Part shown: piece after piece, positions 25,201 to 40,200 of the stretch | Position numbering within the stretch: the first letter of the stretch is position 1 | Layout of the letters: each line of letters begins with the position of its first letter | From: Charina bottae | Lineage: Eukaryota > Chordata > Lepidosauria > Squamata > Charinaidae | Assembly: GCA_023362775.1 (NCBI GenBank) | Contig: JALMGJ010000015.1 | Coordinates: 13,502,501 to 13,566,500 of the forward strand | DNA length: 64,000 nucleotides | Direction: 5' to 3' | The notes under the pieces: generated by a model | What the model was told of the DNA's origin: nothing | Databases searched by the model: none | Seen by the model: only the letters and a program-made list of their open reading frames with translations | Program-made: the position numbers and the translations under genes

Positions 25201-28200
25201 AAGAAGTTACAGGTCTGTGAGAGCCAGACACCTTGCTTGTTTGTAGGTGACCAAATACTTATTTTCCACCATAATTTGCAAATAAATTCTTTCCGAATCA
25301 GACAATGTGATTGTCTGGATTTGTTTTCTCATTTTGTCTCTCATAGTTGAGGTCTACCTATGATGTCAATTACAGGCCTCTCTCATCTTTTTAAGTGGGA
25401 GAACTTGCACAATTGGTGGCTGACTAAATACTTTTTTGCCCCACTGTATCTGCCTTGAAAGTAGCCCATGTTGAACTGTATAGCCCAGTCAAACATCAGG
25501 AATTGACCACAGGAAATGTTTTATGACATTTTGTATTGTGTCATAAAATGTTTTATTTATTTATTTATTTATTTATTTATTAAATTTTTATCGCCGCCCA
25601 TCTCCCTCCTCAGGAGAGACTTATGATAATTTTTATGTCATAAAATGTTTTATTATAAAATTTGCCAAATTTCTATTCCACAGGAGTTGTGGGTCCCAGA
25701 TTTTGGATGCATTCTGTAAGTTAGCCCATTTGAGGTACCTTGGTTCAAAAACTGTTGCCCTACGACACACCATTTTGCCCATTTAAAGGTTATAAACACA
25801 AGAGTTTCAGTAGTATATAGATATCCAAAGGATTCAGGAGTCAAAAGCTAAGAAGAATCTGATTTAAAACTGATTGAGGACATTGGTCCTGGATTATTTG
25901 AGGAACTTCACCAAAATCCTGAGTTTAGATTTAATGTAAAACTCTTCATTGCTTATTTTCCCACTCACAACTCATTCACACTGGCTTATTGTTATATGCA
26001 AACACCACACATAACCCCAAAAGAACTTCTTGCTCTTAGTGTCATCAGCCATGTGAATGAATGCCAAGATGAATCCTTGAGGTTCCTGAATTAAGACACA
26101 CAGAACAGATAGCTGCAATTCCTAGCTCAGAAATTATAACAAGGCATGTCCCCCTACAGGGGCGTGGTGGCTCAGCAGTTAAGACGCCAGGCTTGTCGAT
26201 CGGAAGATTGCAAGTTCGGAGGTTCAAATCCCTAGCCCCGCATGACGGAGTGAGCTCCCGCACTCGCCCCAGCTCTTGCCAACCTAGCAATTCGAAAGCA
26301 TGCAAATGCAAGTAGATGAATAGGCACCACTTCAGTGGGAAGGTAACAGCGTTCCGCGTGTGTCACGCCGGCCACATGACTGTGGAAGTGTCTTCGGACA
26401 GCGCTGGCTATTCGGCTAACAAACGGAGATGAGCACCAGCCCCTAGAGTCGGACACTACACAAATGAGCGGGGGGAACCTTTACCTTTTTATGTCCCCCT
26501 ACACCAAGAGAATGGCTGAGTGTTTACCGTGCTATGACCTTTCACCACAATATAGCCTTCTTTGATGTTGGTTACTTCCACCGGCCATGAACTATGGTTG
26601 GCTCGGATTATATCAAGGTCCCAGACCTCAGCCTGCAACGCAAAGGGAAAAAGTGAACAAAAAGAACATGCTAAGGCTCCGTTAGGAATCACCCCAATTG
26701 CTTGTTTACTCTGCATTCACTGACTTCTCCCAAGTTCTCTACTTTCCCTGATCTGGTGCTTTCTGAAAATACTGGACTACCACCATCCCCTCTCCAAACA
26801 GCCACCGTAAACTGCACTTGCCCAAGAAACCACCATGGACCCAAAAAGGTAACTGTAATGGCTGACGGGAACCTCAGAACCTCTGACCACTGGTAGCCTA
26901 ATAAAGTCTTTGGCCCTGTTACAAACTAGAACGAACAGACTCCAGGTACCACCATATTGCAGTAAAAGACCGGGGGGCGGGGGGGAGAGGGGAAAGTCAT
27001 GATACACGGTGCGTGTGCTATATTATTCAATGCTTGCTCAGCACAGAGAGGGCAAACATGTGATTTACCTAGTTTTAATACAGCCTTCTCAGCCAAACAG
27101 TTAAGGCATGTGAGGAATAACGCCTTAAGAAACTTGAACATCTAATGAGGGATCAGGGTGACTGTGAAAACTTCTGGTTCTCAGGTCTGAGCGTTAAGCA
27201 GAACTCATGGCTCTTTCATACAACAATCCATCATGATTTCCCTCTTTCATTTCCGAGGGAAAAGAAACACCTTTATTTGTTGTTCTCATTATACAAATGG
27301 GATTATGAAGGGATTCCATTTTCCTTCTGCCCATCCTTGCTCTATAGTTTCAGAAAAAGACAATCCAAGGCCTCTAAAGATTAGTCTTCTATGCCCTATG
27401 AATGATCCACTCTTACATCCTTTATAGCAGGGTTCCTCAACCTCAGCCATTTTAAGATGTGTGGACTTCAACTCCCAGAATACTCCAGCCAGCAATGCTG
27501 GCTGGAGTATTCTGGGAGTTGAAGTCCACACATCTTAAAATGGCTGAGGTTGAGGAACCCTGCTTTATAGCATTGCCTCATCCCTTCTGCCCATTATTTG
27601 GGAAAACCAGTCTAGCAGTGTGATCCAAGTAATACATAATACTTAGTTTAGCGTTTATATTTATACTGCACTTTCTTTGTCCCTTACACAACTCAAGGCA
27701 GCGAATTCCCAGTCACTCTCCTATCCAGCCATGGGGAGTGTTTGGATGCAACAATAACTTGAGAGAGAATCACTAAGAATTTGATCTTGTCATTCATACA
27801 CCGCTCGCTCTCTTCTACATGGCTCCTCCTCCCAGGAAACAGCTATACTAGCCAGTAGACTGAAATGAGAAAGCAAAAAGCTTCTTGCCGCATCTGAAGC
27901 TGGACACTGGCTTGTTGTTCTCTTATCAATCCAGAAGAAGCCGCCGCTCTCCCAGTCTGGTCTCCGGACTGCTAGTGCAATGACACACTAGAGAGCTTGC
28001 TTCAGAGATGAATGGACCCCTTTGCTTCCTCTTGAGTTTTTCCTCTTCCCTTAGTGGGAAGAGCCAACTGAGAAGAATATACCAGCACCGCTGCTCACAA
28101 AGAAGCAGCCACAGTTCCCTGGACTGCCGTTACCCAACCTTACCATTTCCTGCATGGCCTTCTTGCCGAAACCTATGCCATTGAGATCATGTTCTTGGGA

Positions 28201-31200
28201 CTATGCCAATCATTGCTTTAAAAAACTACAACTTTATGCTAAGTAGCAATAAAGCACCATTTCCAAGGGAGAGAAGGAAAGCCACAGAGATGCTTACTCT
28301 ATCTTCATGCAACAACGCCAGAGTCTGACTGCCTTCTTCGCAGCTGTCCTCATTCTCATCAGGGATGAAGGGACACCAAATTATCCTCCGAAAGCTGTTC
28401 AGAGGAGTCCCATCAGGTCGTTTGATGTTCACCAAGATTTCTTCTCTGGTCACCCAAGTTAAGGAAGAACACCATCATTCCCCTTTACAAAAGCCTCCCA
28501 GAAGCTTAATCTGATCTATCTCAGATGTGTTTGAAATAAATACACTGTTCAATGAGAATCTGATTTTACGCAATTCCTTTTTCTGATCTTTTAACAAGAA
28601 TGGCAAAAAGCCTACTTCCACTTCTAATAATCCCCACAAACATAAAACAATGATTGAGCTAGCAGATTATTAAACCATAACATTGTTGGTTTAGTGCACT
28701 GTGTGAACTTAGTCACTATGGTTTACAAACCATGGTTCATTCCTTAGTAATATGTGTGAATTAGACTACTGAGGATTGTGCAACAGTTAAAACAAACAAT
28801 AGCTTAGCAATGCATAAAGTTTTACCACTGGTTTCTAAAGTGGGTAGGGGAGCTCCATTTTTCCTATCTTGTTTTTTTAAAAAATTGACAACTGTCATTA
28901 TGACACAGCTGAGTTCTCCTTTTTATAGCATACAGTATTTATATTTCTCAGTTTGATAAATGCATCAATTATCTTCATCTTTAGCAAGCTCTGACAAAGT
29001 GCAGATTATGGAAATGTAAAGCAACATTAGATCCTTAAGATATTTTAAGGATGGAGTCACAAATAGAACAGCTAATAACGGGACAAATTCTTAACATGAA
29101 GACTAGAATGTAAGAGTCTCTAAGCTAGTTAAAATATCATAATCTTGGCTGATTAAATCAGAGTTTGTTACATCAATAATGAGTTTTATTTACAATTTTT
29201 ATTTGTGAGGTTAGTATGCCATCCTTCCTCCAGAAACTCAAGGCAGTGTATTCAGCATTCCCTCCAACATTGTTTTTCTCCAGTTTTCCCAAAACATTGC
29301 TGTGCTGTAGACAGACAGCGACTGTCCCAAGCTCAAACCAAGAGATTATGTTACGGAACTGACGTCTTTCCAGTCCTAGTCCAATACTAGCTTTGGTACT
29401 TCTTTTTTTAATTGAAAAGCAGCTTTCCATCAGATTTGAACTTTGACTGAATCCCATTTTATAGCTAGCCCATACAAGCTCACAATAGTTAACAATCCTC
29501 TAATCAGTTTATTAGTTCAAAGAAAAGCTCTGAAGATGGTGTGTGAACTTAAACTTGCTCTCAGTTTAATGAGCCATGATTTGATTTAGCCAAAAGTGTT
29601 ATACCCGAATGAACTCTTTGATTTCAGCACGCAAAATCTGAAATCTTGACTAAGGGATTGATTAATATGAGAAAAGAAAGTATAATGCCCAGATCTGACT
29701 TGCAGAATTAAGTAATGTAATGATGCATCGCTGTAGGTTTTAAAAAAGAAGATGGTGTCAGCTCTTTACAGCCAGAGGTCAAGCTTTGTAAACTGCACCA
29801 CAGCCCAACCCGTATATCTACCAATATTATGACCCTCTGCCATCCTGCTTAGCCTTGAGGTAAGATACTGGATTTTTCCATTCTCCATAGTCAGGCACCA
29901 GACAAACAGGTTGCCAGCTTCATCCAGGCAGGCCAACTGGTTGGAGTTGAGGTGAGCAAAAGCCAGGTCTGCCACACCACCGGTGAAGCCTTTCAGAAGA
30001 GTCCGCTCAGCTGTGCTGACACTCAGGACCCGCACCATGGCAGAGCCACTGCTGGCACCTGGGGGAAAAAGGGCAAAACGTACCCAGTCAAGAAGGCCGG
30101 GAAAGTGCTAACTCTTCTTTCTATTGTAGAGATAGAACAAGGTCCAGCACAGGCCACTGGACAAAACCAAGATGCAAAAGAAGCCCAACCTGAAACATCA
30201 AAATGGACAGGAGGAGGATGGGGAGACATCTCACCTCTAATAGCATAGGCCAGGTAGGCATTTGAGACAGCAATTAGGTTGCCATAGTAATACTTCTGCT
30301 CCCAGTCATACCTGGCCACTGGCTGGATTTTGACCTGGCAGGGAAAAAGACGACAAATAACACTTGTACTACAGGAATCAATTCAACACTTAACAAAAAG
30401 GAATATCACACCTATTAAAGACGACCATCTAGGGATGCTCTGAGACAGCAAGCTGTGAAGGTGAGGAGGAGATGGCTACTGTTTAATCGGTAATATGAGG
30501 AAAGCTCAGAGCAATGTGAAAAAGAAGCAAACTTGGGCAGGTTCACCTTGTCAAATCATTATTTCTGAACTCTTGGATATTTTAAAAGGTGTCTCAGCAA
30601 CAAAGTGGAATCAGGAATGATATGAAGGAGGAAAGAATATGGTCTACTGCATATAGAGATGTTAAACAATTAATAAAACTTTTGCTCCTTAATGAGACAT
30701 AAATAACTAGCTGACAATACTTGAAATTACAACTGCACACAGACAGATTGACAAGGTGGATAATATAACTGAGCAATTTTAAGGGACTTTGTTAAGACAA
30801 ATTGACTGATTGCCAGAAAAATACACGAAGGCAGATTTAGAGTGCCATCATTAATTTAGTATTGCAAAAGATTTTAACATTCTTTTGAGTATCAACCAAA
30901 TACCGTCTAATGCATAGGGTTTTCCCACTAATTCCACCACAGATACAGGTAGTCCTCGACTTATGACAGTTCATTTAACGATGGCCTCAGAAAAAGTGCT
31001 TTACAGCCTGTACTCGCACTTACGCCCGTCGTACCACCCCTGCGGTTACGTGATTGCAATTCGGGCACTTGGCAACCGGCTCGCATTTACGACTGGTTGC
31101 AGCATCCTGTGGTCACGTGATTGCGATTTGCAACCTTTTTTTGCTGGTTTCCAACAAAAAATGTCAATTGGGGAAGCTGGATTCGCTTAACGACCATTGT

Positions 31201-34200
31201 AAAAATGGTTGTAAAATCAGGTCCGGTCACATGATGAGTCGACTTATGACCACAACAACTTACAATGGAAATTCCGGTCCCAATTGCGGTCATACGGTAA
31301 GTGGAGGACTACCTGTATTCCTAAGGGGAGAGGGCTCTCCAGAAAGGCCTGGACTGAAAATGAAGGGGGTGGGGGAAAGAACTGCAAATCTCCCACGCAT
31401 TAACTGAAGTGTCTTCCAATCAATCTAGGTCTCTTTGGATTACATCCAGCCTATATATCAAGCATATATTCTCAAGCATGATGTCTGAACATGTATCCAA
31501 TATAAAATCTGCATCTGCCAATGCTCAACTTTTTCATATATATTTTTCTACTATACCACCAGGACAGGTATGAGCTTGTCATCAGCAGGTTTGAAGGAGT
31601 TATGCCCTAATAAGAAGGATCCTTCTGTTGTTACCTTATTGCTTCCTCTTGCTTTACTGGTGATGCTGGAGTCACTGCTGGCCACTATTTCAACATCTTT
31701 AGCAACAATCACCATACAGGAAGAATTATCATCTCCAGAGAGGCAGCTAAAAGGTGGCCAGGGGCAGGCAGTAGAGAGAAGAAGAAAAGAAGTCAATCCC
31801 CAAGGATATTAAGGGTGAATAACTTTTTCTGTGAGTTGTTCAAAGAGTCAGGACTGTGCCCACAATACACATAAAATCAAGCAGATGACATTGTTACTGT
31901 GTGGTAGAATTTCCAAAAATGTACTTCCAGATCCAGATGAGTTTTGAATAAAATGTTGCCCATCCATGAAAATAACCCAGACAAGGAACAATATGAACCA
32001 GGAACAGCAAGCCTCAACTGACTGTGACTGCTCTTTACAACAGAGATTTGTCCTGTGTTCTTCTAAATCAGCCTTCCCCAACCTGGTGTCTCTCCAGATA
32101 CGTTGGACTTCTACTCTCCAGCCAACATGGCAATTGAAGTTCATTTGAAGAAAAGCAGGTTTAGTGCCAATGTGGCACTAAACATCATCTGTGGGGTAGT
32201 GTACTAGCTTAAGCCGGGTTCAACCCATATCAGAAGCTACACACAACTTTACAAAGCCTTAATATAAGGGATAGCAGAATTGTGGAGTCCTTGGTGCTCT
32301 CTGAGCCGTGTTGTTTTCTTGCAGATGTTTCATTGCCAGGCTAGGCAACATCTTCAGTGCGAAAAGGGAGTGGTGTTTGCTCTCAGTTTTTATACAGTGT
32401 CTTGCCCTGCTTGTGTTGGTGGAGGTGTTGTTCTCTCCTTGGGAGTTCCTTGATTGGGCTGTTGTTTGCTGCTTGGTTGATTGACTGAGTTAATAGTTCC
32501 TTGATTAAGGTATAATGTACTGTTTGATTGTTCATCTGGGGTTAATCTTGGTGTTAATCTTTGCATATCTGGGTGATTGGAAGCATTCTGGTCTTTTGGC
32601 TTCCTCGCCAGCAATCAACACCCAGATATACAAAGATTAACACCAAGATTAACACCAGATGAACAATCAAACAGTACATTATACCTTAATCAAGAAACTA
32701 TTAACTCAGTCAATCAACCAAGCAGCAAACAACAACCCAATCAAGGTACTACCAAGGAGAGTACAACACCCCCACCAACACAAGCAGGGCAAGCCACGGT
32801 ATATAAACAGAGAGCAAGTCCCACTCCCTTTTCGCACTGAAGATGCTGCCTAGTCTGGCAATGAAACATCTGCAAGAAAACAACAAGGCTCAGAGAACAC
32901 CAAGGACTCCACAGTTCAACCCTGAGCTACAAATATTCTCTTTGATTGGATAGCAGAATAGATGAAAATCAAATCTTTGTAGGAGAAAACATTTGCCAAA
33001 ATGCTTCTTGACAAGCTTACTCCAGAGGCCACAAACCACACATACTTTGGCCTCTCACCTTTGCCCCAACAATTAAGGTACCTACATGACTTGCTTCTCT
33101 TGCAGTGCTCCTAGAGGAACAGTTTGCGGAACAGGCTTAGCCGAGGATGAGCCATCTCCAGCTGCTTTGGAATCTGGCACCAGAAGGCCATTCAGGTCAC
33201 CATTGTATGAACTGGATGTTCTCTGGTTTTCATTCACTGACCCTGAAAGATAGGTGGAATCGGGAAACAGAGAGAGAAACCAATATTCATATTTACTTAG
33301 TCTTGTAAGTGTTGAATATATTTTAAGTTACCCAGTCTTCTTTTAGTGAATCATTGTGTACTGCTGACTTTTAACAGAAAGGGTGGTATATTTTCTAGAG
33401 CAGGGCAGACTTTAGATCTACCTATGGCAATTTCTTTAATTCCAGCAGCCTAATTTTGGGCAGGGGGAGGAGGAAGTGTCTTTCCATTCTTGCTGATTTT
33501 TCGGGAGCTGGAAACCCTTGCTTATCTGTTACAAATCACCCACATATTTAAAAATATATCCCAATCTACAATCTGCCCATACTTGCTCTACTGTAGTGTA
33601 TTATGCTTCAACTTTAATCTAGAGCACAGCTTTCCAAACTGTGTGTCGCGACACTTTAGTGTGTCGCAACACACAGTCTGGTGTGTCGCCACACAACCTG
33701 GAAGCGGCAGAGTGAACAGCGGCGGCGGCAGCGGCGCACCATCAGCGCTTCTGCGTTTTAGCAGAGGCTGCTGCCGCCATGCACGCCCCCGCCCCCGCGC
33801 ACACCCCCGCGCGTGCCGCCGTTGGTGTGTCACCAACGGCAGCACTTTAGAAAGCACTGATCTAGAATATTACATCAAACGTTTTGTTCATGGCCAAACT
33901 ACCGACTCTTTCTAGAACAGCCTTCCCCAACCTAGGCACTCTCCAGAGGTATAGACTTCAACTCACAAAATGTTTTGCTCAACTAGCTGTATCTGAGGAT
34001 TTAGCTAAGTCCACAAATCTGATGGTGCCCAAGTTGGGGAAGGTTGTTGTAGAACACGAGAAAAGTTTTATAAGATAAAATTTTCCAACCGGAAGCCAAA
34101 TGAAGCAGGAGAAATAGCACCTGATACCAAATTCCAAGGTCAAAGCCAGATTAAGAACTCTATCCCATTCAACTATTAATGCTAAGACCTGGTCAAGGGG

Positions 34201-37200
34201 AGAAAATCAAAGCTATACTGCATGTCTCTCATTCTATGTGGAACACATGCAAGTGGGCAAACAAATCACACGTTGACCCAACAAATCTGAAAATGAGAGG
34301 TAGGGGAATTAGACACCTGAACTGAGCAACTGCTCGCAAATGGTCTCAAAACTTCACTTTGAATAAGACTTTACTCTTAAACAAAAAGAGTTAAGTTCTA
34401 AAATTAACTGAACTTTTCAAAAGCCTGGTAGGTGCAGACTCTACAAGCTTTGCAAAGTTTTTTAAATTGATCCCACACGCAATTGTGACATGATGGAATC
34501 CTGATAAATAGGGTTTAATTACCAGACGTTCGATACTATACAGTGAAACCGAAATAATAACTGACTCTAGTTTCTTTTCCAGTGTATTTATATGAAAAAC
34601 AGGAGGTATATTCTCCCCATTCAAGATTAAATATCATTAAGGTGTGAATAAACAGGGGTGTGACCATATAGATGGTGGCCCCAATATAGGCAGATGTGAA
34701 TTAACATTATTTTCATAGGTAGCTAAAGAACAGTAAAATGAGACTAGCCTAACTTGTGGGGAGTTTCCCGACTGAGGTGCTGCTATGCAAAAAGTCTGTC
34801 AAACCTTTTCCCATTTGTGTCCAAATGTGTGCAGTTGAAGCATAACTGGGGAGGAAAAAAGAATTACAGAGAACCATGGATTGCAGAAACGGCATAACGT
34901 GGGTATAGCTTAATCATAGCAAGACAGGGCATATGGGCAAGGATCACAATTTTGATTCTGGAAAACCCAGCTGTTAACAATAGTGTTGGGCTAGTCTGCC
35001 TGCTGGGTAGATATTAGAAGATTGGAAAACAATACCCCTGACAGCTTGGATCAGTCCCACAATACTACCCAAACTCTGAGGATTGCGGAAATGGAATCCA
35101 CCCCTCAGATGCCTAAGTTGCAAAACTTTTAAGAAAAACCTCTTTGAATAACGGAATGGGAGAGAGTCTACTCCCATTCAACTAAACATATTGCTTGATG
35201 TTCCAAAATGATGATATAATCCAGTAAGCTTTGTGGGGGCAACTGGATTGGTAAAGGAAACCAATGAAACTAAAGAAAACAATATAAAAAGTTACTTTGC
35301 AAAATCATCAAGAATGCCAAGTTCACAAAAAGTTGAAGGTGGCTTACAATAAAATAGCACAGTCGAAAAAGACTGGATTGGGGCAGGGTAGGAAAGGAGG
35401 AGTTCAAAAGAGACCTTGTCTCGTTGGTAGCGAGTAGACCAGAACAAGTCGTTCCTTCACTGGTCTGCTCAAAACAAATGCTCCTTCTACCTTAAACTGC
35501 CATTTCATTGGCCAAGTGGAAAGGTGAAACTAGTTATGCTGGAGCATGATCAACTACTGTGGGCCTATCACATCTGGCACTGGATACAACCTGGAATGGT
35601 GACTCAACCTATCCTACTGGACAAGGAAAGAACAGGAGGAAAAAAACTAATCTGACCAAATGAAATTAATGCATCGTCAGTCAAATTGGCAATGGTCTTT
35701 TAAAAGGCCATGAACCAGTTCCATTTCATGCATTTCCCAACTTTTCAAGGGCTTGCAAGACTCTCAAATGAAGTATATCAAGGTATCTGTATATTCACTT
35801 TGCTTATGTTTAAAGCGATTTACCTAAAACTCATTTTAAAAAACCCTGGAATATAAAACCACAGGAATTCTCACACAACACAGGAAGTACCAAAGCAACG
35901 GCCCACGTATTGTTCTACTGCAGTTTTTAGAAAGACAGCTGCACTCATTATTTATTACCACTCTGAATGTTAAACAGCAAGTAAGGTTTGACAAAAGAGT
36001 ATAAACACAGAGATGAGCTAGTGCATTCATTGCAATTATTCAAATGATGTATTTGTGGTCTATAGTTATAGTTTTACACTACCAGCCGATGGTCAAAATA
36101 AATAAAATTATTGTTATTAACCACACAGTGTTATGGAACAACACAAGTCAATTTCCATGCTGCTAAACATGGAAATTTACACCAAAAGAAAAGCTTTCTG
36201 GGACCTTGGCTATCAGGACGGATAAACAGCAATGTTTTCTTTAAAAAAAAAAGACACCACTTTTTAAAATGGCCTTTTAAAAAAGTGCAAATATCTCATG
36301 ACTGGATTATTAAAACCAATAATTCAAGTCAAATAAGTGTTAAGAGAGCCAAGCGCCGCGTGACGGAGTGAGCTTCCGCACTCGCCCCAGCTCTTGCCAA
36401 CCTAGCAATTCGAAAGCATGCAAATGCAAGTAGATTAATAGGTACCACTTCAGTGGGACGGTAACAGCGTTCCGCGCGCGTCATGCCGGCCACATGACCG
36501 TGGAAGCGTCTTCGGACAACGCTGGCTCTTCGGCTAACAAACTGAGATGAGCACCGGCCCCTAGAGTCGGACACGACTGTCCAGGGGAAAACCTTTACCT
36601 TTAAGTGTTAATTATGTATCTAACCTCTACGCTGAATCAGAGTCTCTGCATGAACCCTTAAATTTGGGTGAGGGGGTGTCCATGCATGAAGCATGTTGTG
36701 TGAACAGCTAAACAGGTTGGAGAGACAGCGAGATGGAGTTAGTTTTAGCACCAAACAAGAACAAGAAGCCAGATGGAAGGTTAACCCCTTAATTTGAGTG
36801 CAAGAAAAGTGGGCTTTCTAATTTAATTGCCCACAAGGAGTAGGGGAGGGGTGAGCAAGCCCCCTCCCTGTCCTTGATAGGGCCACCTATCGTAATTGGA
36901 TGAGGCTGGGTTTCCTTTCCCATGTGTGTTTGTGTACATGTCTCATTTCCCCCTTCTTTAGACTAGCCATTAAACCTTTTTAGACTTCCTATTAATGATC
37001 AGGCCTTATGATAACTCACTGGTGATATATAGTTTTGCATGTTATTTTGCAATGATGACAATGGGACAGGGCAGACTGAAACAAGAAGAAACCCTGGCAG
37101 AAAAGACAAAAAAAATGACCAATGCAAAGAGTGTTGCAAGGCTGGCTGGCTGGCTGGATAGATAGGCTGTAAAAAATATCAGGAGTATAAATCATCATCT

Positions 37201-40200
37201 AGCTGTAAACTAGTAATGTTACAATAATGAACTTTTCATTGTTTTTTTTAAATCAGTATATGTTGACTATTACTAAAAATATGGTTTAAGAGGCAGATTT
37301 AAAAATATCTCTTTTTTCTCACCTAAAATTGTGCTGCCTTAATTTTAATCAATCTATCCTGCCAGCCAAATGTTTGGTTTAAAAGAAAGGCATCATATAT
37401 AGTTTCACCAGTTACCAACAGATTCATTGTAATCTGTAGACTGGTATCCCTTCTATTAATCTCTAGACCCAGATTGCTTACTAGTAGGGCATCACTATTT
37501 TTTTATAATAGTCACAGAAGAATATGCATTCAAGAATGATGAAACCATTATACTAATGTAAACTGGCTTTAAAATGAATCACTGTTTTCTTCATTGCTAC
37601 TGAAATTTCCCCAAAAGCATTCATAGTACCACTCATCAAAGATCTCCAAAATCATTCCTGCTTAATCTTGATGAGCATGAACCTAGTGTGCATGTGAAGA
37701 GATGCCCTCCTTTGCTTCTCTGGGAGGCAAAGTGAGAAACCTATACCAGCTACTTGTGATGGAATGTGTCTCTGAGGGAGAAAGTGATGTTATGGAGATC
37801 ACGGGTGGAGGAGGAGGGGGCACCTTCCAGGGTGAGACCCTCGAAGACCTTGGGCGCCCGTCCAAGGAGGCCAGGCCAGACCCGCCTTAGGGTGCCTGGG
37901 GTTTCCCCCCAGAGAACTGCTTAGTGTAGCTTAGTTGGGCAAGATTCTGTGTAAGGTAGAACAATAAAGATCTAGAGCTTAATTCCCAGGCTCAGCGTTG
38001 TTCTTCGCCTAACCACGACACTACTAGATATTAAGATGGCACATTTGCAACCTCCAGAAGAACAAATTTAGTCTTCCCTTAACAAAAGTATGTTTATTTG
38101 AAGAAACTAGGTAGAGTTAAAAAGCGTTAAAAATTCTTACTGATAGTGAAGTAAGACTCTTTGGGAATGGCAGACATACAAATATAGTAAATACATAAAA
38201 GCACAAAATAGAGTTAATTTTTACTGGTAGTCCTGATTGGATCTTTGACACCAGGAGACATGAATATCAGTGACCACCAGTAACTCATGCAGAAATACAA
38301 AAACTAATTGCACAACAAAAAATAATAAAGCTCCTAGTGTAGATTTAGTTCCTCCAGAATTCTTAAAGATAAATACATCATGATTGGGCTTCAGTGTTAG
38401 CCCCACTCTTCACTGCTATAAATTCCTCCGTGACAATCCCTAAAAATAGGCTCAATTCAATTACTCTTTTAATATATAAGAAAGGAGACAGACAAGATCC
38501 TGCCAACTACCGTCCAATTAGTCTTCTTTCTGTAATTAGTAAACTCTATGCTAGATTTCTCTGCCACAAATTACAGGACTGGATGTACTCTTGAGAACAT
38601 TATAGAGCCAGAACAGGTTGGTTTTAGGGATGGACATTCCACAATACATCAGTGCCTAATATTACAGCATTTGGCAGAAAAATATTTTAAACTTTCAAAT
38701 AGAGCTTTTTTGCTGCCTTTTTGACTTAAAGGCGGCTTTTGACTCCATTCCCCCAGAAAAACTTTGGAGGAAACTAGCTAATTCATTGATTGATCATTGT
38801 CTGCTTAATATGATTATCGAGTTGCACTGCAATACCACTATGCAGGTTAAAGGCACTAATTTTGGAGATCTAACAGAGCCTATCTCCACTCGTAAAGGGG
38901 TTAAGCAAGGATGTATATTAGCCCCCCTGTTGTTTAAAGGTTCCCCCCGCACATTTGTGCAGTCGTGTCCGACTCTAGGGGCCACTGCTCATCTCCGTTT
39001 GTTAGCCGAAGAGCCAGTGCTGTCCGAAGACGCTTCCGTAGTCATGTGGCCGGCATGACGCGCGCGGAACGCTGTTACCTTCCCACCAAAGTGGTACCTA
39101 TTAATCTACTTGCATTTGCATGCTTTCAAATTGCTAGGTTGGCAAGAGCTGGGGCTAGTACGGGAGCTCACTCCGTCACGCAGGGCTAGGGATTCGAACC
39201 TCCGAACTTGCAATCTTCCGATCGACAAGCCTGGTGTCTTACCCGCTGAGCCACCACGCCCCTCCCTATTGTTTAACCTTTACATTAATGATATGGTGGT
39301 AGCTTTTGCCAATTTAGACCTCCATCCTCCATCCCTCTCTCATCATCCAATCTAAATTCTGTATGTGGATGATGAAGCCATTCTTTCGGTTTCAAAAATT
39401 GGGCTCTGTAGAGGTTTTAAGGAACTTTCAAAGTACTGTGCTAAAGAATGCTTTGAAATAAACTACCAAAAAACTAAAGTTTTGGTCTTTTCCAGAAGAT
39501 GCTCTGATAATGCATCAAGCTGGACAGTTAATGAAAGACCCATCAAGGCCAAAGTCCTTGGCATGATGCTGAATGGATCTCAGATCTGTATTTACAAAAA
39601 CTTCTGAATCCTTGAACGAATACAAACAAAATTCTTAAAATCAATAGCACATATTCCTTACTCGACTTCTAATGCCATCACCAGATTAGAGCTAGGCGGC
39701 ATCTCATTTGAGGCCCGGGCAAGATTCTGGGCAAAACAAATCATTTGGGAACCTCACTGGTACATCTCATTCCATATGATATACATCAGTCTACTCCGAG
39801 AAAACAAATAGACCAAGATCTGAGACAGTGTGGACTGTCAATACCAGCCCTACTTGCTTTGGGCCTAGAAAAAACATTGGTAGAACTTAAGTAGAAGGTG
39901 TGGGATTTAGACATTCAGGTAGACAGAGCCAAATTTTCCCATCTCCCTTACAGACAAATTGCTCTTTCCCCTTGGACACTCCCCAATTGCTTCTATAAGA
40001 TTTTGTATGCCCCATATAGAAGGGTCTCCTCCCTAGCCCCTATAGATGCTCTTCCTACTAGGGTGGCAGCCGGTCGATATGCCAACCTTCCATATGAAGA
40101 TTGAGTATGTATTTGCTCAAACACCGAGGCTGAGTCTGTTTCACACATCCTTCTAAAGTGCCCACTGTACTCTCATTAGCAATCAGAGCTCATGCACCCC

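Noticed and set aside
33625..33859. GC-rich block as a second promoter in EDC4 intron 1
   Set aside because: It has hAT MITE ends and near-identical 8-bp flanks; the GC content belongs to the element.
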